Below, one piece after another: positions 34,241 to 43,177 of a DNA stretch of 64,000 nt (the first letter of the stretch is position 1; every line of letters starts with the position of its first letter). The stretch comes from Polyangiaceae bacterium (lineage in GTDB: Bacteria > Myxococcota_A > Polyangia > Polyangiales > Polyangiaceae): the NCBI GenBank assembly GCA_016712345.1, contig JADJRH010000002.1:558001-622000 (forward strand), written 5' to 3'. Under the pieces are notes generated by a model. The model was not told where the DNA came from. It made no database searches and saw nothing but the letters and a program-made list of their open reading frames with translations. Position numbers and translations under genes: made by a program.

Positions 34241-35926
34241 ATGCGATGGCTTGGCCGCACGGATCTCCGCGTTTTGCTCGCGATCTTGGTCACGGCGCTC
34301 GTCCCCCTCATTGGATCGGTGCTCGCAGCGCGCACCATCGTGGCGCGCATTTCAGCGACCGCGTTTCAACCCGAGTTCGGGGCGCACCTCGATCGCGCGC
34401 TGACTGTGTACGCCGACTTGGCCAAGGCGATGAAAGACGGTTTGCGCCACGAAGGCGCGGTGATCGCTTCGTCTTCGGTTGTTCGCGACAAGGCGTTTAT
34501 TGAAGGCGGAGCCGATCGAAAGAAGAGCTTGAGTACACTTGCTGCGGCGCATCCCCGCGCGGCGGTGCTCTCTGTGGAGCGTTGCGAAGGCGACGAGATC
34601 GACCGATGGGAACGCCCCGCAAAGGTGGATCCGACCGCGGAGAGAGCGTTCACCGTGCGTTATTTGGTGAGCCCGGGCGCGGATCCAAAACTCCTCGATC
34701 CACAGGACGCGGAGCCTTCGTGCGGTGATCCCGCGGTGTTTCGACTCGCTGCAACGTTTGCCGTGGCGCGCGAACGTTTTGATGAATTGGAAGACGCTAC
34801 CGCTTTTGCGCAGGCGTATCACGAGGTGGAGCGCGACCATCGCGAGGACTACCTCGATGCCACCTATCGAAACGCGTTTGTTGTGTTGCTTGTGATCACC
34901 ATCGTGATCGGCCTTGTTTTAGGCCTGTTTGTTGCGGCACCCGTGACGCGCGGTGTGCGGGCTTTGTCCGTCGCAATGGTTCCCGTTGCTGCCGGTGATC
35001 TGTCTGTTCGTGTCGCGGCGTCGGGCAAGAGCGAAGTGGCAGACTTGGGTCGGGCGTTCAACCGCATGCTCGAAGAACTCGATCACAGCCGCGCCACGAT
35101 GGAGTTTTTGCAGCGTGTGGGCCAATGGCAGAAAGTGGCGCGTCGGCTCGCTCATGAGATCAAAAACCCACTCACGCCCATTCAACTGGCTGTTGAAGAG
35201 TGCCATCGGCGCTACCGAGGCAACGACCCCGAGCTTCAGAAAATGCTCGATACAATGCTCGAAGTGGTCACCGAGGAAGTCACAAGTCTGCGGCGCCTCG
35301 TCACCGAGTTTTCAGGGTTTGCCAGATTGCCGCGCGCCGCGCTCGCGCCCGGCGATCTGAGCAAAGTGCTGAGTGATGAGCGGGCACATTTTTCGGCGCT
35401 CGCGGGTGAAGGGTCGGTCCACGACGAAGACGCCTCGCTGTTTGCCCGCGCTGTTGTGAAAGTGGATGTTCCCGAATCGCCGATGCCGGCCGCGATCGAT
35501 CGCGAAATGCTGCACCGCGCGCTCTCCAACGTGATCAAAAACGCGGCGCAGGCGCTCCGCGACGCGCGTGGAAGTCGAGCCGATGAAACGTCCGAACCGT
35601 GTGGATGTGTACACGTCGGCGCTCACACCCGCGGCGGTGAGCACGTGATCACAATCGATGACAACGGCCCTGGAATTAGGCCCGAAATTCGCGCCACGAT
35701 GTTTGACCCGTATGTCACAACCAAACGCGACGGCACCGGACTGGGCCTTACCATTGTGAAGAAAATTATGGTGGATCACGGTGGAACCATTGAGGTGGGT
35801 GAAAGCCCGGAGGGCGGTGCACGAATCCGTTTTCACATTCCGGTGTTGGGTACACCAGCTCAAATCGCCGCTACAAAAAGGGCCGCCTTTCAGAGCGACG
35901 AGGACAACATGACCGGGGCCTCTTGA
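34241..35926 (+). CDS. Sensor histidine kinase, NtrY-like, orphan
   Basis: About 561 residues from ATG 34241. One span near residues 12-32, a periplasmic region, a second span near 210-230 (VVLLVITIVIGLVLGLF), a HAMP domain, then the dimerisation/phosphoacceptor helix with VARRLAHEIKNPLTPIQLAVEE (His in HEIKNP) read in parts. The ATPase domain shows N box NVIKNAAQAL, G1 IDDNGPGI and G2 GTGLGLTIVKKIM. No response regulator is adjacent. The H-box type (HEIKNPLTPIQ) is that of NtrY/NtrB-like kinases that usually act on sigma-54 regulators. The rhodanese gene follows 141 bases later on the same strand. Confidence 0.9.
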   Translation: MRWLGRTDLRVLLAILVTALVPLIGSVLAARTIVARISATAFQPEFGAHLDRALTVYADLAKAMKDGLRHEGAVIASSSVVRDKAFIEGGADRKKSLSTLAAAHPRAAVLSVERCEGDEIDRWERPAKVDPTAERAFTVRYLVSPGADPKLLDPQDAEPSCGDPAVFRLAATFAVARERFDELEDATAFAQAYHEVERDHREDYLDATYRNAFVVLLVITIVIGLVLGLFVAAPVTRGVRALSVAMVPVAAGDLSVRVAASGKSEVADLGRAFNRMLEELDHSRATMEFLQRVGQWQKVARRLAHEIKNPLTPIQLAVEECHRRYRGNDPELQKMLDTMLEVVTEEVTSLRRLVTEFSGFARLPRAALAPGDLSKVLSDERAHFSALAGEGSVHDEDASLFARAVVKVDVPESPMPAAIDREMLHRALSNVIKNAAQALRDARGSRADETSEPCGCVHVGAHTRGGEHVITIDDNGPGIRPEIRATMFDPYVTTKRDGTGLGLTIVKKIMVDHGGTIEVGESPEGGARIRFHIPVLGTPAQIAATKRAAFQSDEDNMTGAS

Positions 35927-36067
35927 ACCGGCGGGGCCTGCCCACCAAAACCTCATTTTGGTTCACAGGGTCGTTGAGATATCCTGTGAACCCTGCAAAA
36001 CCGGCCAAAACGCCCCCACCCAGCCACACCTGCGGGCGCAGCCACCACAGAAACGAGAGGAGACACG

Positions 36068-36511
36068 ATGCGAAGAGCTATTTGGACGTTGCTGTTTGCT
36101 GCCCTGGCGCTGTCCGCCCAGGGATGTAGCAAGGGCGACGGTTCATCAAAAGGTGCGGAGTCGGCGCACGAAGCATTCGGCCGCATGTCGGTGGAAGAAC
36201 TGTCCACCAAAATGGCAGATGCAAAAGCCGGCAAAACGGCCCTTTTTATTTACGACAACAACCGCAAAGAGCGGTTTAAAGAAGGGCACATCCCCGGTGC
36301 CAAATGGGTAGATCACGACAACATCCAAGCCGGAGACTTGCCGCAGGATAAAAACGCCACGTTGGTGTTTTACTGCGCCAACGAGCATTGAACGGCTTGC
36401 CATGAAGGCGCCGTGAGCGCCTCAAAGTTTGGGTATAAAAACGTGTTCATCCTTCCTGCCGGCATTTCAGGCTGGGAAAAGGCCGGTAAGGAGATCGAAA
36501 AGGGCTCGTAG
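36068..36511 (+). CDS. Rhodanese-like lipoprotein, candidate selenoprotein (TGA = Sec at codon 108)
   Basis: Read through the TGA at 36389-36391, the frame gives 147 residues ending at TAG 36509-36511. A strong ribosome-binding site (GAGAGGAG) precedes ATG 36068. The protein has a lipoprotein signal (LALSAQGCSKG) and one rhodanese domain: FKEGHIPGAKWVDHDNI, active-site loop LVFYCANEH, then U-TACHEGAVSASKFGYKNV, then FILPAGISGWEKAG. Rhodaneses of this subtype carry a Cys at the TGA position, followed by xxCH/xxSH, so the stop falls exactly on a conserved Cys and forms a UxxC redox motif. All sequence after the TGA is family-consistent and in frame. Without read-through the protein would be a 107-residue truncation. 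Confidence 0.75.
36403..36424 (+). promoter_or_regulatory. Bacterial SECIS-like hairpin
   Basis: GGCGC (36407-36411), loop CGTGA, GCGCC (36417-36421), extended below one bulged A by TGA/TCA pairing. The apical loop starts 20 bases after the TGA and has a G at its second position followed by U, within the spacing and loop rules for bacterial selenocysteine-insertion elements bound by SelB. The hairpin also has to encode HEGAVSAS, which it does without strain. Confidence 0.6.
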
Positions 36512-36570
36512 TGGACTATGGGGCCCCCCGCGTCGCGCGCAGGCGCGAAGCGCCGAGCACGACGCTTGGG

Positions 36571-36826
36571 GGGCCGGTAGCATGTATACACATGCTGCCC
36601 CAGGGGGCATTCGGGCGGGACGCCTCGTGATTAACGGGGGCAAAGGAGCGAGTGACCTGTGCGCGAACGAGCGGTGCGGTTTGGGCCCCACGCGCCACTG
36701 CGGTGGGGGCTGGGGGGCCCCGCCGCGGGCGCTTGGGAGAAACCGACACCGCGAGACGGGCACAGGTCACGAGCGACCTGTTGGCGGGGCCGGCAGCATG
36801 TGTACACATGCTGCCCCGGGGGGCAT
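36571..36826. repeat. Pair of 40-bp direct repeats with a 24-bp palindrome
   Basis: Copies at 36571-36610 and 36787-36826 differ at three bases. Copy 2 contains a perfect 24-bp palindrome (36792-36815; GGCAGCATG, TGTACA, CATGCTGCC). Between them GTGACCTGTGC (36651-36661) and its complement (36759-36769) form another dyad. The region fills the 319-base gap between the convergent rhodanese and YceI genes and is very G-rich on the plus strand. No good ORF. Confidence 0.75.
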
Positions 36827-36830
36827 CTAC

Positions 36831-37691
36831 CTATTTGCCGGGGGCGGCGGTTGCTGTTGCGGCGGCGGATGTGGTTGCCGCGGCTGTTGCGGTTGCGGGC
36901 GGCGAGGGCATTAAACCTTTTTCGCCCCTCGGTCGCGCCATTGCCTCGAATGTGACAGAAGCGTCGTCTGCCACTTTGCTCCCGAAAAGCTCAAGCGTTT
37001 TTGCAATAACCGCTTCACCGGCGTCGTTGCGCGCTTCCACTGCGTGAGCCTTGAGATTGACGGTTGCGGGCTTTGCGCTCTTGATGGAGATCCCCTTGAG
37101 TTTGTCGCCCTCAAACAAGAACGCACACGAGAGGTCGAGGGATAAACTCACACTCCGACCGTGAAGAAGAAAGTCGCCTTTGGCGGTTAACGTGACATTG
37201 CGGCTGTCGCCGCTCATTTTGGTCACATCGGCCTGCGAAACATTGACCACTTCACGAATGGCAAACTTTGCAGTTTTAAACTGACTCTTCTTGTCGGCGG
37301 CTGTTTTTTCCCCGACTTCAAGCCATGTGTGGGCGTGCTGAGTTTGAGTCTTGTCTTTGTCGTCTTCGCCGAACGTGTGAGTTTCAAGCGTTGTGATGTC
37401 GATTGTGATCTCCCCGCGCGATTTGGTGAGATCACTCAACTCCACATCAATGTCACCGCCGAAACCTTTCACCGTGCCTTTGATATTTTCGAGCGGCGCT
37501 TTCATGTCGAACATGGCAGTTCCAGAAGCGTCGATACTCATCTTGGCGAGCGTTTTTGATTCTGCCGCTGTGGAAGGTGCCAGTGACGACGCCGATGTCG
37601 ACGGGGGCGGAGGCCCACCTTGGCCGTCGCCGCACCCCACGAGTGTTGTTGCGAAACAGAATACGATCGGCAAGACGGTTCGCTTGATCAT
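36831..37691 (-). CDS. YceI-like lipoprotein
   Basis: About 286 residues from ATG 37691 (MIKRTVLPIVF) with a lipobox (TTLVGCGDG). After a Ser/Pro-rich spacer comes the YceI-like lipocalin barrel: an early strand with SIDASGTAMFDMKAPLENIKG read in parts, a central VELSDLTKSRGEITIDITTL and FLLHGRSVSLSLDLSC. YceI proteins bind polyisoprenoid or other amphiphilic lipids in the periplasm. The C-terminus is an Ala/Thr-rich tail (TATAAATTSAAATATAAPGK) overlapping the end of a GTGTACAC palindrome region. Downstream gene converges. Confidence 0.75.
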   Translation of the reverse strand: MIKRTVLPIVFCFATTLVGCGDGQGGPPPPSTSASSLAPSTAAESKTLAKMSIDASGTAMFDMKAPLENIKGTVKGFGGDIDVELSDLTKSRGEITIDITTLETHTFGEDDKDKTQTQHAHTWLEVGEKTAADKKSQFKTAKFAIREVVNVSQADVTKMSGDSRNVTLTAKGDFLLHGRSVSLSLDLSCAFLFEGDKLKGISIKSAKPATVNLKAHAVEARNDAGEAVIAKTLELFGSKVADDASVTFEAMARPRGEKGLMPSPPATATAAATTSAAATATAAPGK

Positions 37692-38019
37692 CGAAAAAAC
37701 TCCAGTGCCGAGAAAACACACGTCCGCGTGAAGCGTTTGTTCGTGAGGCCCCCGCCTTGTGTAAGGAAACGCTCAGCGCTTTGGTTTCGTACCAAAGGTT
37801 GGGCTTGGTCGGCGCTTCAAAGTACGTGCGTACCCGCCGCCCGTTTCGGTCTCAGCCGTCGGCAATAAAAAATTTTAGCGGCCGGTCACATTTTTAATCG
37901 TTCGATCGATGGGGAATCAAATTGCCGGGAACAGCGTCGAGAAGTTGGTGTCAGGCCGACAATCCGCAAAAAAGCGGATCTCGATTCCCGGGGACACTCA
38001 GTTTTACTCGGAGGCTTCT
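37692..38019. other. Divergent intergenic region
   Basis: The 328 bases between the YceI gene and the gene at 38020 hold the divergent promoters. An AT-rich block around 37866-37905 (AATAAAAAATTTTAG, then CACATTTTTAATCG) is the likeliest promoter zone for the downstream gene. GGAGG at 38010-38014 is its ribosome-binding site. No coding potential, repeat or RNA was recognised. Confidence 0.4.
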
Positions 38020-38694
38020 ATGATGAATCGTTCGCTCACCCGTCTCCTTGCGGCCGTTTGCTTCGTTGTTCCTGTCGCGATCGCCGGTGAAACCAAGGAG
38101 GCGGTTGCGTGTGGTGAATCAATTGCCTTTGAAGTCGACCCCAACGTCCTTCTTCTCTCTCAAGCAGAATCGGCGCTTCAATCGGGGAAACCCCGTTCCG
38201 CCGCTATCGACGCGCTCAAAGTTTTTCCAAACATCAAGAGCGTGAAACTCGGTTCAAGTGTTCTCCTTCCGCGCGCGCAGCGGATTGTGGCTCTCGCGAT
38301 CGTTCGCACCGACGGTCTTCTCACCGCCGGCAAAGTCTTCTCCGCGTCAAATGCCGATGAACGCCGCCAAAATCTTGAGTGGGCAACTGCCACGTTGCGC
38401 CGACTGAGCATCACCAAGAAAAACAATCCATCCGCCGATACCGACCTTGGTGAAGCGCTCTCCTGTTTGCCTGAAACTCAAAGTGAAGGGCTTACCGTTC
38501 TCGACAAACTGGCCCGCAAAGACCTTGTCACTTCGGCCCACGGATATGCGGCCCTCGCTCGCCTGCGAAAGGCCGCCGGCGACGAAGATGGCAGTGCCGC
38601 CGCCCTAAAAAAGTACGAAGCCATCGCCAAGAAAAACGGCGGCAAAAAAGCGCCCGCCGTGGCAGCCAAAAAAGACGGCGTATTCAGCACCTGA
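38020..38694 (+). CDS. Secreted helical-repeat protein of unknown function
   Basis: About 224 residues; start at ATG 38020 (another ATG directly follows), preceded by GGAGG. A signal peptide ends near AIAGETKEA. The mature part is helical with TPR-like spacing (ESALQSGKPRSAAIDALKVF, AHGYAALARLRKAAGDEDG read in parts) and a Lys-rich end. It is probably a periplasmic tetratricopeptide-like protein. The larger in-frame extension upstream (to 37909) lacks a signal and is rejected as a start. Confidence 0.65.
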   Translation: MMNRSLTRLLAAVCFVVPVAIAGETKEAVACGESIAFEVDPNVLLLSQAESALQSGKPRSAAIDALKVFPNIKSVKLGSSVLLPRAQRIVALAIVRTDGLLTAGKVFSASNADERRQNLEWATATLRRLSITKKNNPSADTDLGEALSCLPETQSEGLTVLDKLARKDLVTSAHGYAALARLRKAAGDEDGSAAALKKYEAIAKKNGGKKAPAVAAKKDGVFST

Positions 38695-38770
38695 TATAAG
38701 CTGAAAACCGCCGGCTTCTCCGCCCTCAAACACAAGCGGTGTTGTCGTTTAAGACTGCGCCAACCTCCAC

Positions 38771-40153
38771 ATGACCTGTAGAGTGGGCGAGCCTGTGTTG
38801 ATAGCCAATCCTCATCCCGCCAAGCCTATTCGCCTCTCAGGTGTACTCATCCTTGCATTGTGTACACTCGGGGGCATGGGTGCCTGCGGCGACGCGAAGG
38901 TTGATTCCGGCGCAACTTCCACTTCTGCGAGCGGCGTTTCCTCCACCGCAACCCCCGCTGTTTCCGCGGTGAACTCCCAATCTCCCGATCCAAAACGCGG
39001 CGCGGCTCTACTCACCAAGTTTGAATGTTGGCGTTGCCACGAGGGCACCACAAAGGCGAGCACCATCCCCGTGGCCGCTCCGGTTGAGCCCACTCCCGAG
39101 GCAATGGTCAAGGCCGATAACCAACATTGTTTTGACTGCCATCGTCGGATTATTGCAGGCAGTTACAAGGCCCCAAAACCCAGCACCACCGAGCGTTGGA
39201 AAAAAAATGTGGAAGCGCTCGTTCATGTGCCGAGTTTAACCGGTGCACACAGGCGATTTAAGCGCTCGTGGATTGAAGGGTTTTTGGCAAAACCGCATGA
39301 CCTGCGTCCACGCCTCTCACCTACCATGCCCAAACTGCCACTCTCGCCAACAGAGCTGCGCGACTTGGCGGCTTTTTTGGTGCCTGAAGAAAAGCCCTCT
39401 TCTCCGCCGACGATCACCAAAGCGGCTGTTGCGGAGGGAAGAGCGCTGTTTGAAAACAAGGGCTGTCCAAGTTGCCATTTTATGACTGGAACAGGCAGTC
39501 TCAAAGGCAATCCCGCAAAAAAGGCCGACGAAAAAGGCCTTTCCGACGCTCAGCGCCTCGCGCCCGACTTGCGGTTTGCGCGCGACAGAATGGCGTTTGA
39601 AACCATTGTCACCTGGGTTCGAAAGCCGCAGTCGATTAAAGAAGACACGGCCATGCCTGAAACACCGATGAGTGAAGAAGAGGCTCAAAAAATAGCCACC
39701 TTTATTATCGGTGAAGAATTGAGCCCTATTGAACCTCAAAAAATCCCCACGAGACTGCCCGTTTTAACGCGGCAGGTGAGCTACGAAGAGCTGAAAAACA
39801 AACTCTTTAACAAGATCTGTTGGCATTGCCACTCCGATGCCGACTACGCCATTGGTGACGGCGGGCCGGGAAATACAGGCGGTTTTGGATTTGTACCCCG
39901 AGGCCTCAATCTGGCCGCGTATGACGGCATTCTTTCAGGTTCCACCGACGACAAGGGTGAACTGCGCTCCATCTTTGAGCCCATGCCCGACGGAACACCC
40001 AGGTTGGTGGCCGCCCTCCTTGCGAGGTGGAAAGAAGAGGCGGGCGGAGAAGACACGAACATTCGTGGAATGCCGCTTGGAATGCCCGCTTTGTCGCCTG
40101 AAGATGTGCAGCTTGTTGAAACCTGGGTGGCTCAAGGTCATTCGCCCGATTGA
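38771..40153 (+). CDS. Multiheme c-type cytochrome lipoprotein (four CxxCH)
   Basis: A 460-residue exported protein with lipobox-like LGGMGACGD. Four heme-binding motifs are visible: CWRCH, CFDCH, CPSCH and CWHCH. Domain spacing suggests repeated cytochrome c modules (such as the MPETPMSEEEAQKIATFII segment with axial Met). It is a periplasmic electron carrier or oxidase partner. Its stop overlaps by 4 bases the start of a long frame containing the MpaB-type oxygenase gene (ATG 40252), an arrangement that may couple the two. Confidence 0.85.
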   Translation: MTCRVGEPVLIANPHPAKPIRLSGVLILALCTLGGMGACGDAKVDSGATSTSASGVSSTATPAVSAVNSQSPDPKRGAALLTKFECWRCHEGTTKASTIPVAAPVEPTPEAMVKADNQHCFDCHRRIIAGSYKAPKPSTTERWKKNVEALVHVPSLTGAHRRFKRSWIEGFLAKPHDLRPRLSPTMPKLPLSPTELRDLAAFLVPEEKPSSPPTITKAAVAEGRALFENKGCPSCHFMTGTGSLKGNPAKKADEKGLSDAQRLAPDLRFARDRMAFETIVTWVRKPQSIKEDTAMPETPMSEEEAQKIATFIIGEELSPIEPQKIPTRLPVLTRQVSYEELKNKLFNKICWHCHSDADYAIGDGGPGNTGGFGFVPRGLNLAAYDGILSGSTDDKGELRSIFEPMPDGTPRLVAALLARWKEEAGGEDTNIRGMPLGMPALSPEDVQLVETWVAQGHSPD

Positions 40154-40251
40154 GTGGTTCGGGTGGGTTGGAGCTGTCGGCGCTGCCGATTCATGTGTAC
40201 ACATGGTTGTGGTATGGTCGATTGCCGCTTCCGGCGCTACAATCGGAAGCG

Positions 40252-41409
40252 ATGATTCCCAGTCGTTTCGTGAACACCGACGCGGCACGCGCCCTTTTTG
40301 GTGATCGGGTAGACAGGCTTGCCCCGTTCCTTGGTCGCGTCGATCCGCTCGCCGATGAGGCTGTGGAGGCGCTCAGCGCGCTGGGCGGCGGCGGATTTCA
40401 CATGCTCGAGAGCACGCTCACCTCGGGCAACTATACCGATCGGTCGGTTCCCAAAGCCCTTCAGACATTTCTCGCGGAAGCCACTCGAATTCCGGCATGG
40501 CTTGACTGGCCTACCGTTGACAGCGGTGGTTCTGTCTTGTTGCGCACAGGCCTCGCCGGTGGACTTGTACTCGGTGCTTTTTCGCTGCCGCTTGGGTACG
40601 CATCGCCGGGTGGAAACAAGCCGCTTGCGTTTTCAGGTCGGCTCACCGAACACGCGCCCAGGCGCCTGGCAGAAACCTCCCGATTTGTACAAGCCGTGAG
40701 CCAACGCGGTGGTATGCGACCGGGAGGTGACGGCCTCAAGATCACCCTCAAAGTCAGGCTCATGCATGCACACGTTCGGCGCGCTCTCAAACAATCTGAC
40801 AAGTGGGATTACGCAGCCTGGGGTGAGCCGATTAACCAACATGACATGGCGGCAACGACAATCCTTTTTTCGCTTGTTGTGCTCGAAGGTCTGCGAAAGT
40901 TCGGGTTTGAAATTGACCACGACGAGGCCGAAAAATACATGCACCTTTGGAGGTATGTGGGCACCGTCTCAGGGGTTGACCCAGACCTTGTGCCTGCCTC
41001 TCAACTCGAAGCGCGGGCCCTCGCTGAGTTAATTCGAGTGACCCAAGGTCCACCGGATGATGACTCTCGTGCGCTTGTTCGCGCGTTGGTAGACACGCCC
41101 ATTTCAGGTGCGCGCACACCTGAAGAAAAAAAGACAGCGCCCGTTCGCGCTCAAGTGGCGCGGGGCCTCGTTCGAGCGCTCTGCGGGCCTGAGCTTTCAG
41201 ACCAATTTGGGATTGGGAAAACTCCATGGGAAAACGTTCTTCGCCTAATTCGAACGGGAGGAAAAGTCAGCGACAGAGCGTCAAAACTTTCCCCCTTTGG
41301 CCGGCAAAAAGCCATTTTAAAGGGTGAACGTTATTGGGAAGAAGTGGTAAAAATCGGCCTCAGGGGCGGCCCCTACGAGTATAAACCGCCCCCCATGAAC
41401 AACGTCTAA
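40252..41409 (+). CDS. MpaB/DUF2236-family oxygenase-like protein
   Basis: About 385 residues from ATG 40252 (MIPSRFVNTDAARALFG); an upstream in-frame start at 40150 would run through a palindrome-rich spacer. Family landmarks are LRTGLAGGLVLGAFSLPLGY, KVRLMHAHVRRAL, PINQHDMAATTILFSLVVL and LWRYVGTVSGVDPDLVP. DUF2236/MpaB proteins include rubber oxygenase Lcp (heme b) and mycophenolate-pathway oxygenase MpaB. Here a cytochrome c gene precedes it, so an oxidative reaction is inferred; the substrate is unknown. Convergent with 41406-43154 (4-base overlap of ends). Confidence 0.75.
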   Translation: MIPSRFVNTDAARALFGDRVDRLAPFLGRVDPLADEAVEALSALGGGGFHMLESTLTSGNYTDRSVPKALQTFLAEATRIPAWLDWPTVDSGGSVLLRTGLAGGLVLGAFSLPLGYASPGGNKPLAFSGRLTEHAPRRLAETSRFVQAVSQRGGMRPGGDGLKITLKVRLMHAHVRRALKQSDKWDYAAWGEPINQHDMAATTILFSLVVLEGLRKFGFEIDHDEAEKYMHLWRYVGTVSGVDPDLVPASQLEARALAELIRVTQGPPDDDSRALVRALVDTPISGARTPEEKKTAPVRAQVARGLVRALCGPELSDQFGIGKTPWENVLRLIRTGGKVSDRASKLSPFGRQKAILKGERYWEEVVKIGLRGGPYEYKPPPMNNV

Positions 41410-43154
41410 TTCCCGCTCTTGGCGAGTGGAATGATCTGACCTTCAGCGCCGGCCGGCCTTGAGATTCCAAGCAGGCTTGACAGGGTAGGGGCGAGGTCAA
41501 CCATTTCCCGAACTCCGTAGTTGCCGGGTTTTACCCCGGCACCCACGAAAATGAGCGGAACGTCGGTGTCATATCTATAAAACGTTCCATGCGTTGTTCC
41601 TGCGTCTTTTTCAGCGTATTTGCCCCAAAAGTAAAATGGCAATGTCCACATCACCACGTCGCCTCCCCGGGGTACAAAGTACGTTCGGAGGATAGAACGG
41701 CCCAATTCACTGTCTGGAACGCGCCCATCAAGAAGTTGACTTCGCGTGAAATAGCCGCCAAATCCTTCGATTTTGGCAACCGCTTCACCCGCCGCTTTTT
41801 CAACCTCTTCAGGTTTCAGCTTTTTCTCTTCAATCTTTTTTCGATCTAAAAAGATGTGCGGGTCTTCAAGCGCGACGACCCATTTCTCCCCGCCAAACTT
41901 GTCTTTCAGCGCCTTTTCTACCGCTTCGCCAATGGCCTTTTTCTTAATGCGCGCGGCCGAAAAGCCCATTGTTGCGAGCTGCTCGGGCATGGGTACACCG
42001 CCGTGATCGGCGCTCAGCACCACGAGCACTTCTTCTTTACCGAGTTTACCGTACAGCCAATCGAGAAAGTCTCCAATTTGCTTGTCGGTTCGAACCACGA
42101 TGTCCTGCACTTCGTGACTCATAGGGCCAAAGTCATGCCCACCCAAATCGGTTGCCGAAATCGATATGGCAAGCAGATCGGTCACGCCGCGCTGTCCAAG
42201 TTGTTCAGCTTCCACAGCCGTTTTGGCAAAGTCGAGTTCCCAATCGTTGGCAAACGGCGTTTCACAAAGGGCTTCGTAATAGTCGGGGCCCGGCGCCTTC
42301 AACTTACCATCCACTTTGTGAGGGAAGGTTTTGCCAAGACCTTTCCACCCCGCTTCACTCGCTGTGTCGTCTGCCGCCGCGCCGGCGTACGCGGAAACGG
42401 GCAACGCGCGATCCCACATTTTACCAAAATAACTGTCGGCCAACTTTTTCTTGTTCCACGTTTCTACCCATGCGGGCACGCTCGGCGCGTAATAGGTAGA
42501 CGTGGTCATGTCGCCTGTGTCGTCATTCATCCAATAGGTTTTGGCAAGTCGCCCACCCATGAGAATGGCGCCGCGCCCTTTGGTGGCGAGCGCGATCGTT
42601 TTTGACTTTTGGCCCTGCGCCATGATCAACTCGTCGCCCACTGTTGAGCCGTAGAAGTTTCGCGGCGACACATCCATGTCAGGTTCGGTTTGTTTCAACC
42701 CCAAAACGGTAGACTGGCCGTCAAACACCATGGCCTCCGATCGGCTCGACAGAGGGTTATAAAACTTGTTTGTCGAGATACCGTTGACGTATGGGTAGCT
42801 GCCCGAAAGCAAAAGCGCGTGCCCCGGCCCTGTGTACGTTGCGTAGTGACCGTAATGTCCGGTCATTACGGCGCCTTCTTTTTGCAGGCGCTTAAAGCCG
42901 TTTTCACCAAAGTAAGGGTCAAACCGGTGCAAGTAATCTGCCCTGAACTGGTCGAGCGCAATGGCCACCACAAGCTTTGGCCGTTTGTTTGGCGTGACCG
43001 GCTTTTCGGCCGTTGTCGGTGCGGCCGTGGGGGGAGTTGCGGTGGTTTGCGGACAAGCCGGCGGTGGAGTTGACTGGACGGTGGGCTCACAGCCGGTCAC
43101 CGCGGCGAGCGCAAACAAACCTAAAGTCACAGTCTGAAAAGAACGAGATCGCAT
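41406..43154 (-). CDS. PafA-like alkaline phosphatase family lipoprotein
   Basis: A 582-residue protein with a lipoprotein-type signal (LAAVTGCEPTV). The phosphatase core reads ALDQFRADYLHRFDPYF, then the nucleophile Thr in YATYTGPGHALLLSGSYP (PafA-type), with metal ligands in SATDLGGHDFGPMSHE and LSADHGGVPMPE. Phosphomonoesterase of the periplasm, supplying phosphate from organic esters, is the likely role. No regulatory pho box was identified. Confidence 0.85.
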   Translation of the reverse strand: MRSRSFQTVTLGLFALAAVTGCEPTVQSTPPPACPQTTATPPTAAPTTAEKPVTPNKRPKLVVAIALDQFRADYLHRFDPYFGENGFKRLQKEGAVMTGHYGHYATYTGPGHALLLSGSYPYVNGISTNKFYNPLSSRSEAMVFDGQSTVLGLKQTEPDMDVSPRNFYGSTVGDELIMAQGQKSKTIALATKGRGAILMGGRLAKTYWMNDDTGDMTTSTYYAPSVPAWVETWNKKKLADSYFGKMWDRALPVSAYAGAAADDTASEAGWKGLGKTFPHKVDGKLKAPGPDYYEALCETPFANDWELDFAKTAVEAEQLGQRGVTDLLAISISATDLGGHDFGPMSHEVQDIVVRTDKQIGDFLDWLYGKLGKEEVLVVLSADHGGVPMPEQLATMGFSAARIKKKAIGEAVEKALKDKFGGEKWVVALEDPHIFLDRKKIEEKKLKPEEVEKAAGEAVAKIEGFGGYFTRSQLLDGRVPDSELGRSILRTYFVPRGGDVVMWTLPFYFWGKYAEKDAGTTHGTFYRYDTDVPLIFVGAGVKPGNYGVREMVDLAPTLSSLLGISRPAGAEGQIIPLAKSGN

Positions 43155-43177
43155 GTCCGCTGTTGCTCCTACTTTGT

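Noticed and set aside
36429..36914. 161-residue plus-strand ORF after the rhodanese TGA
   Set aside because: Low-complexity Gly/Cys reading of the repeat region in the wrong frame; the rhodanese frame through the TGA is family-consistent instead.
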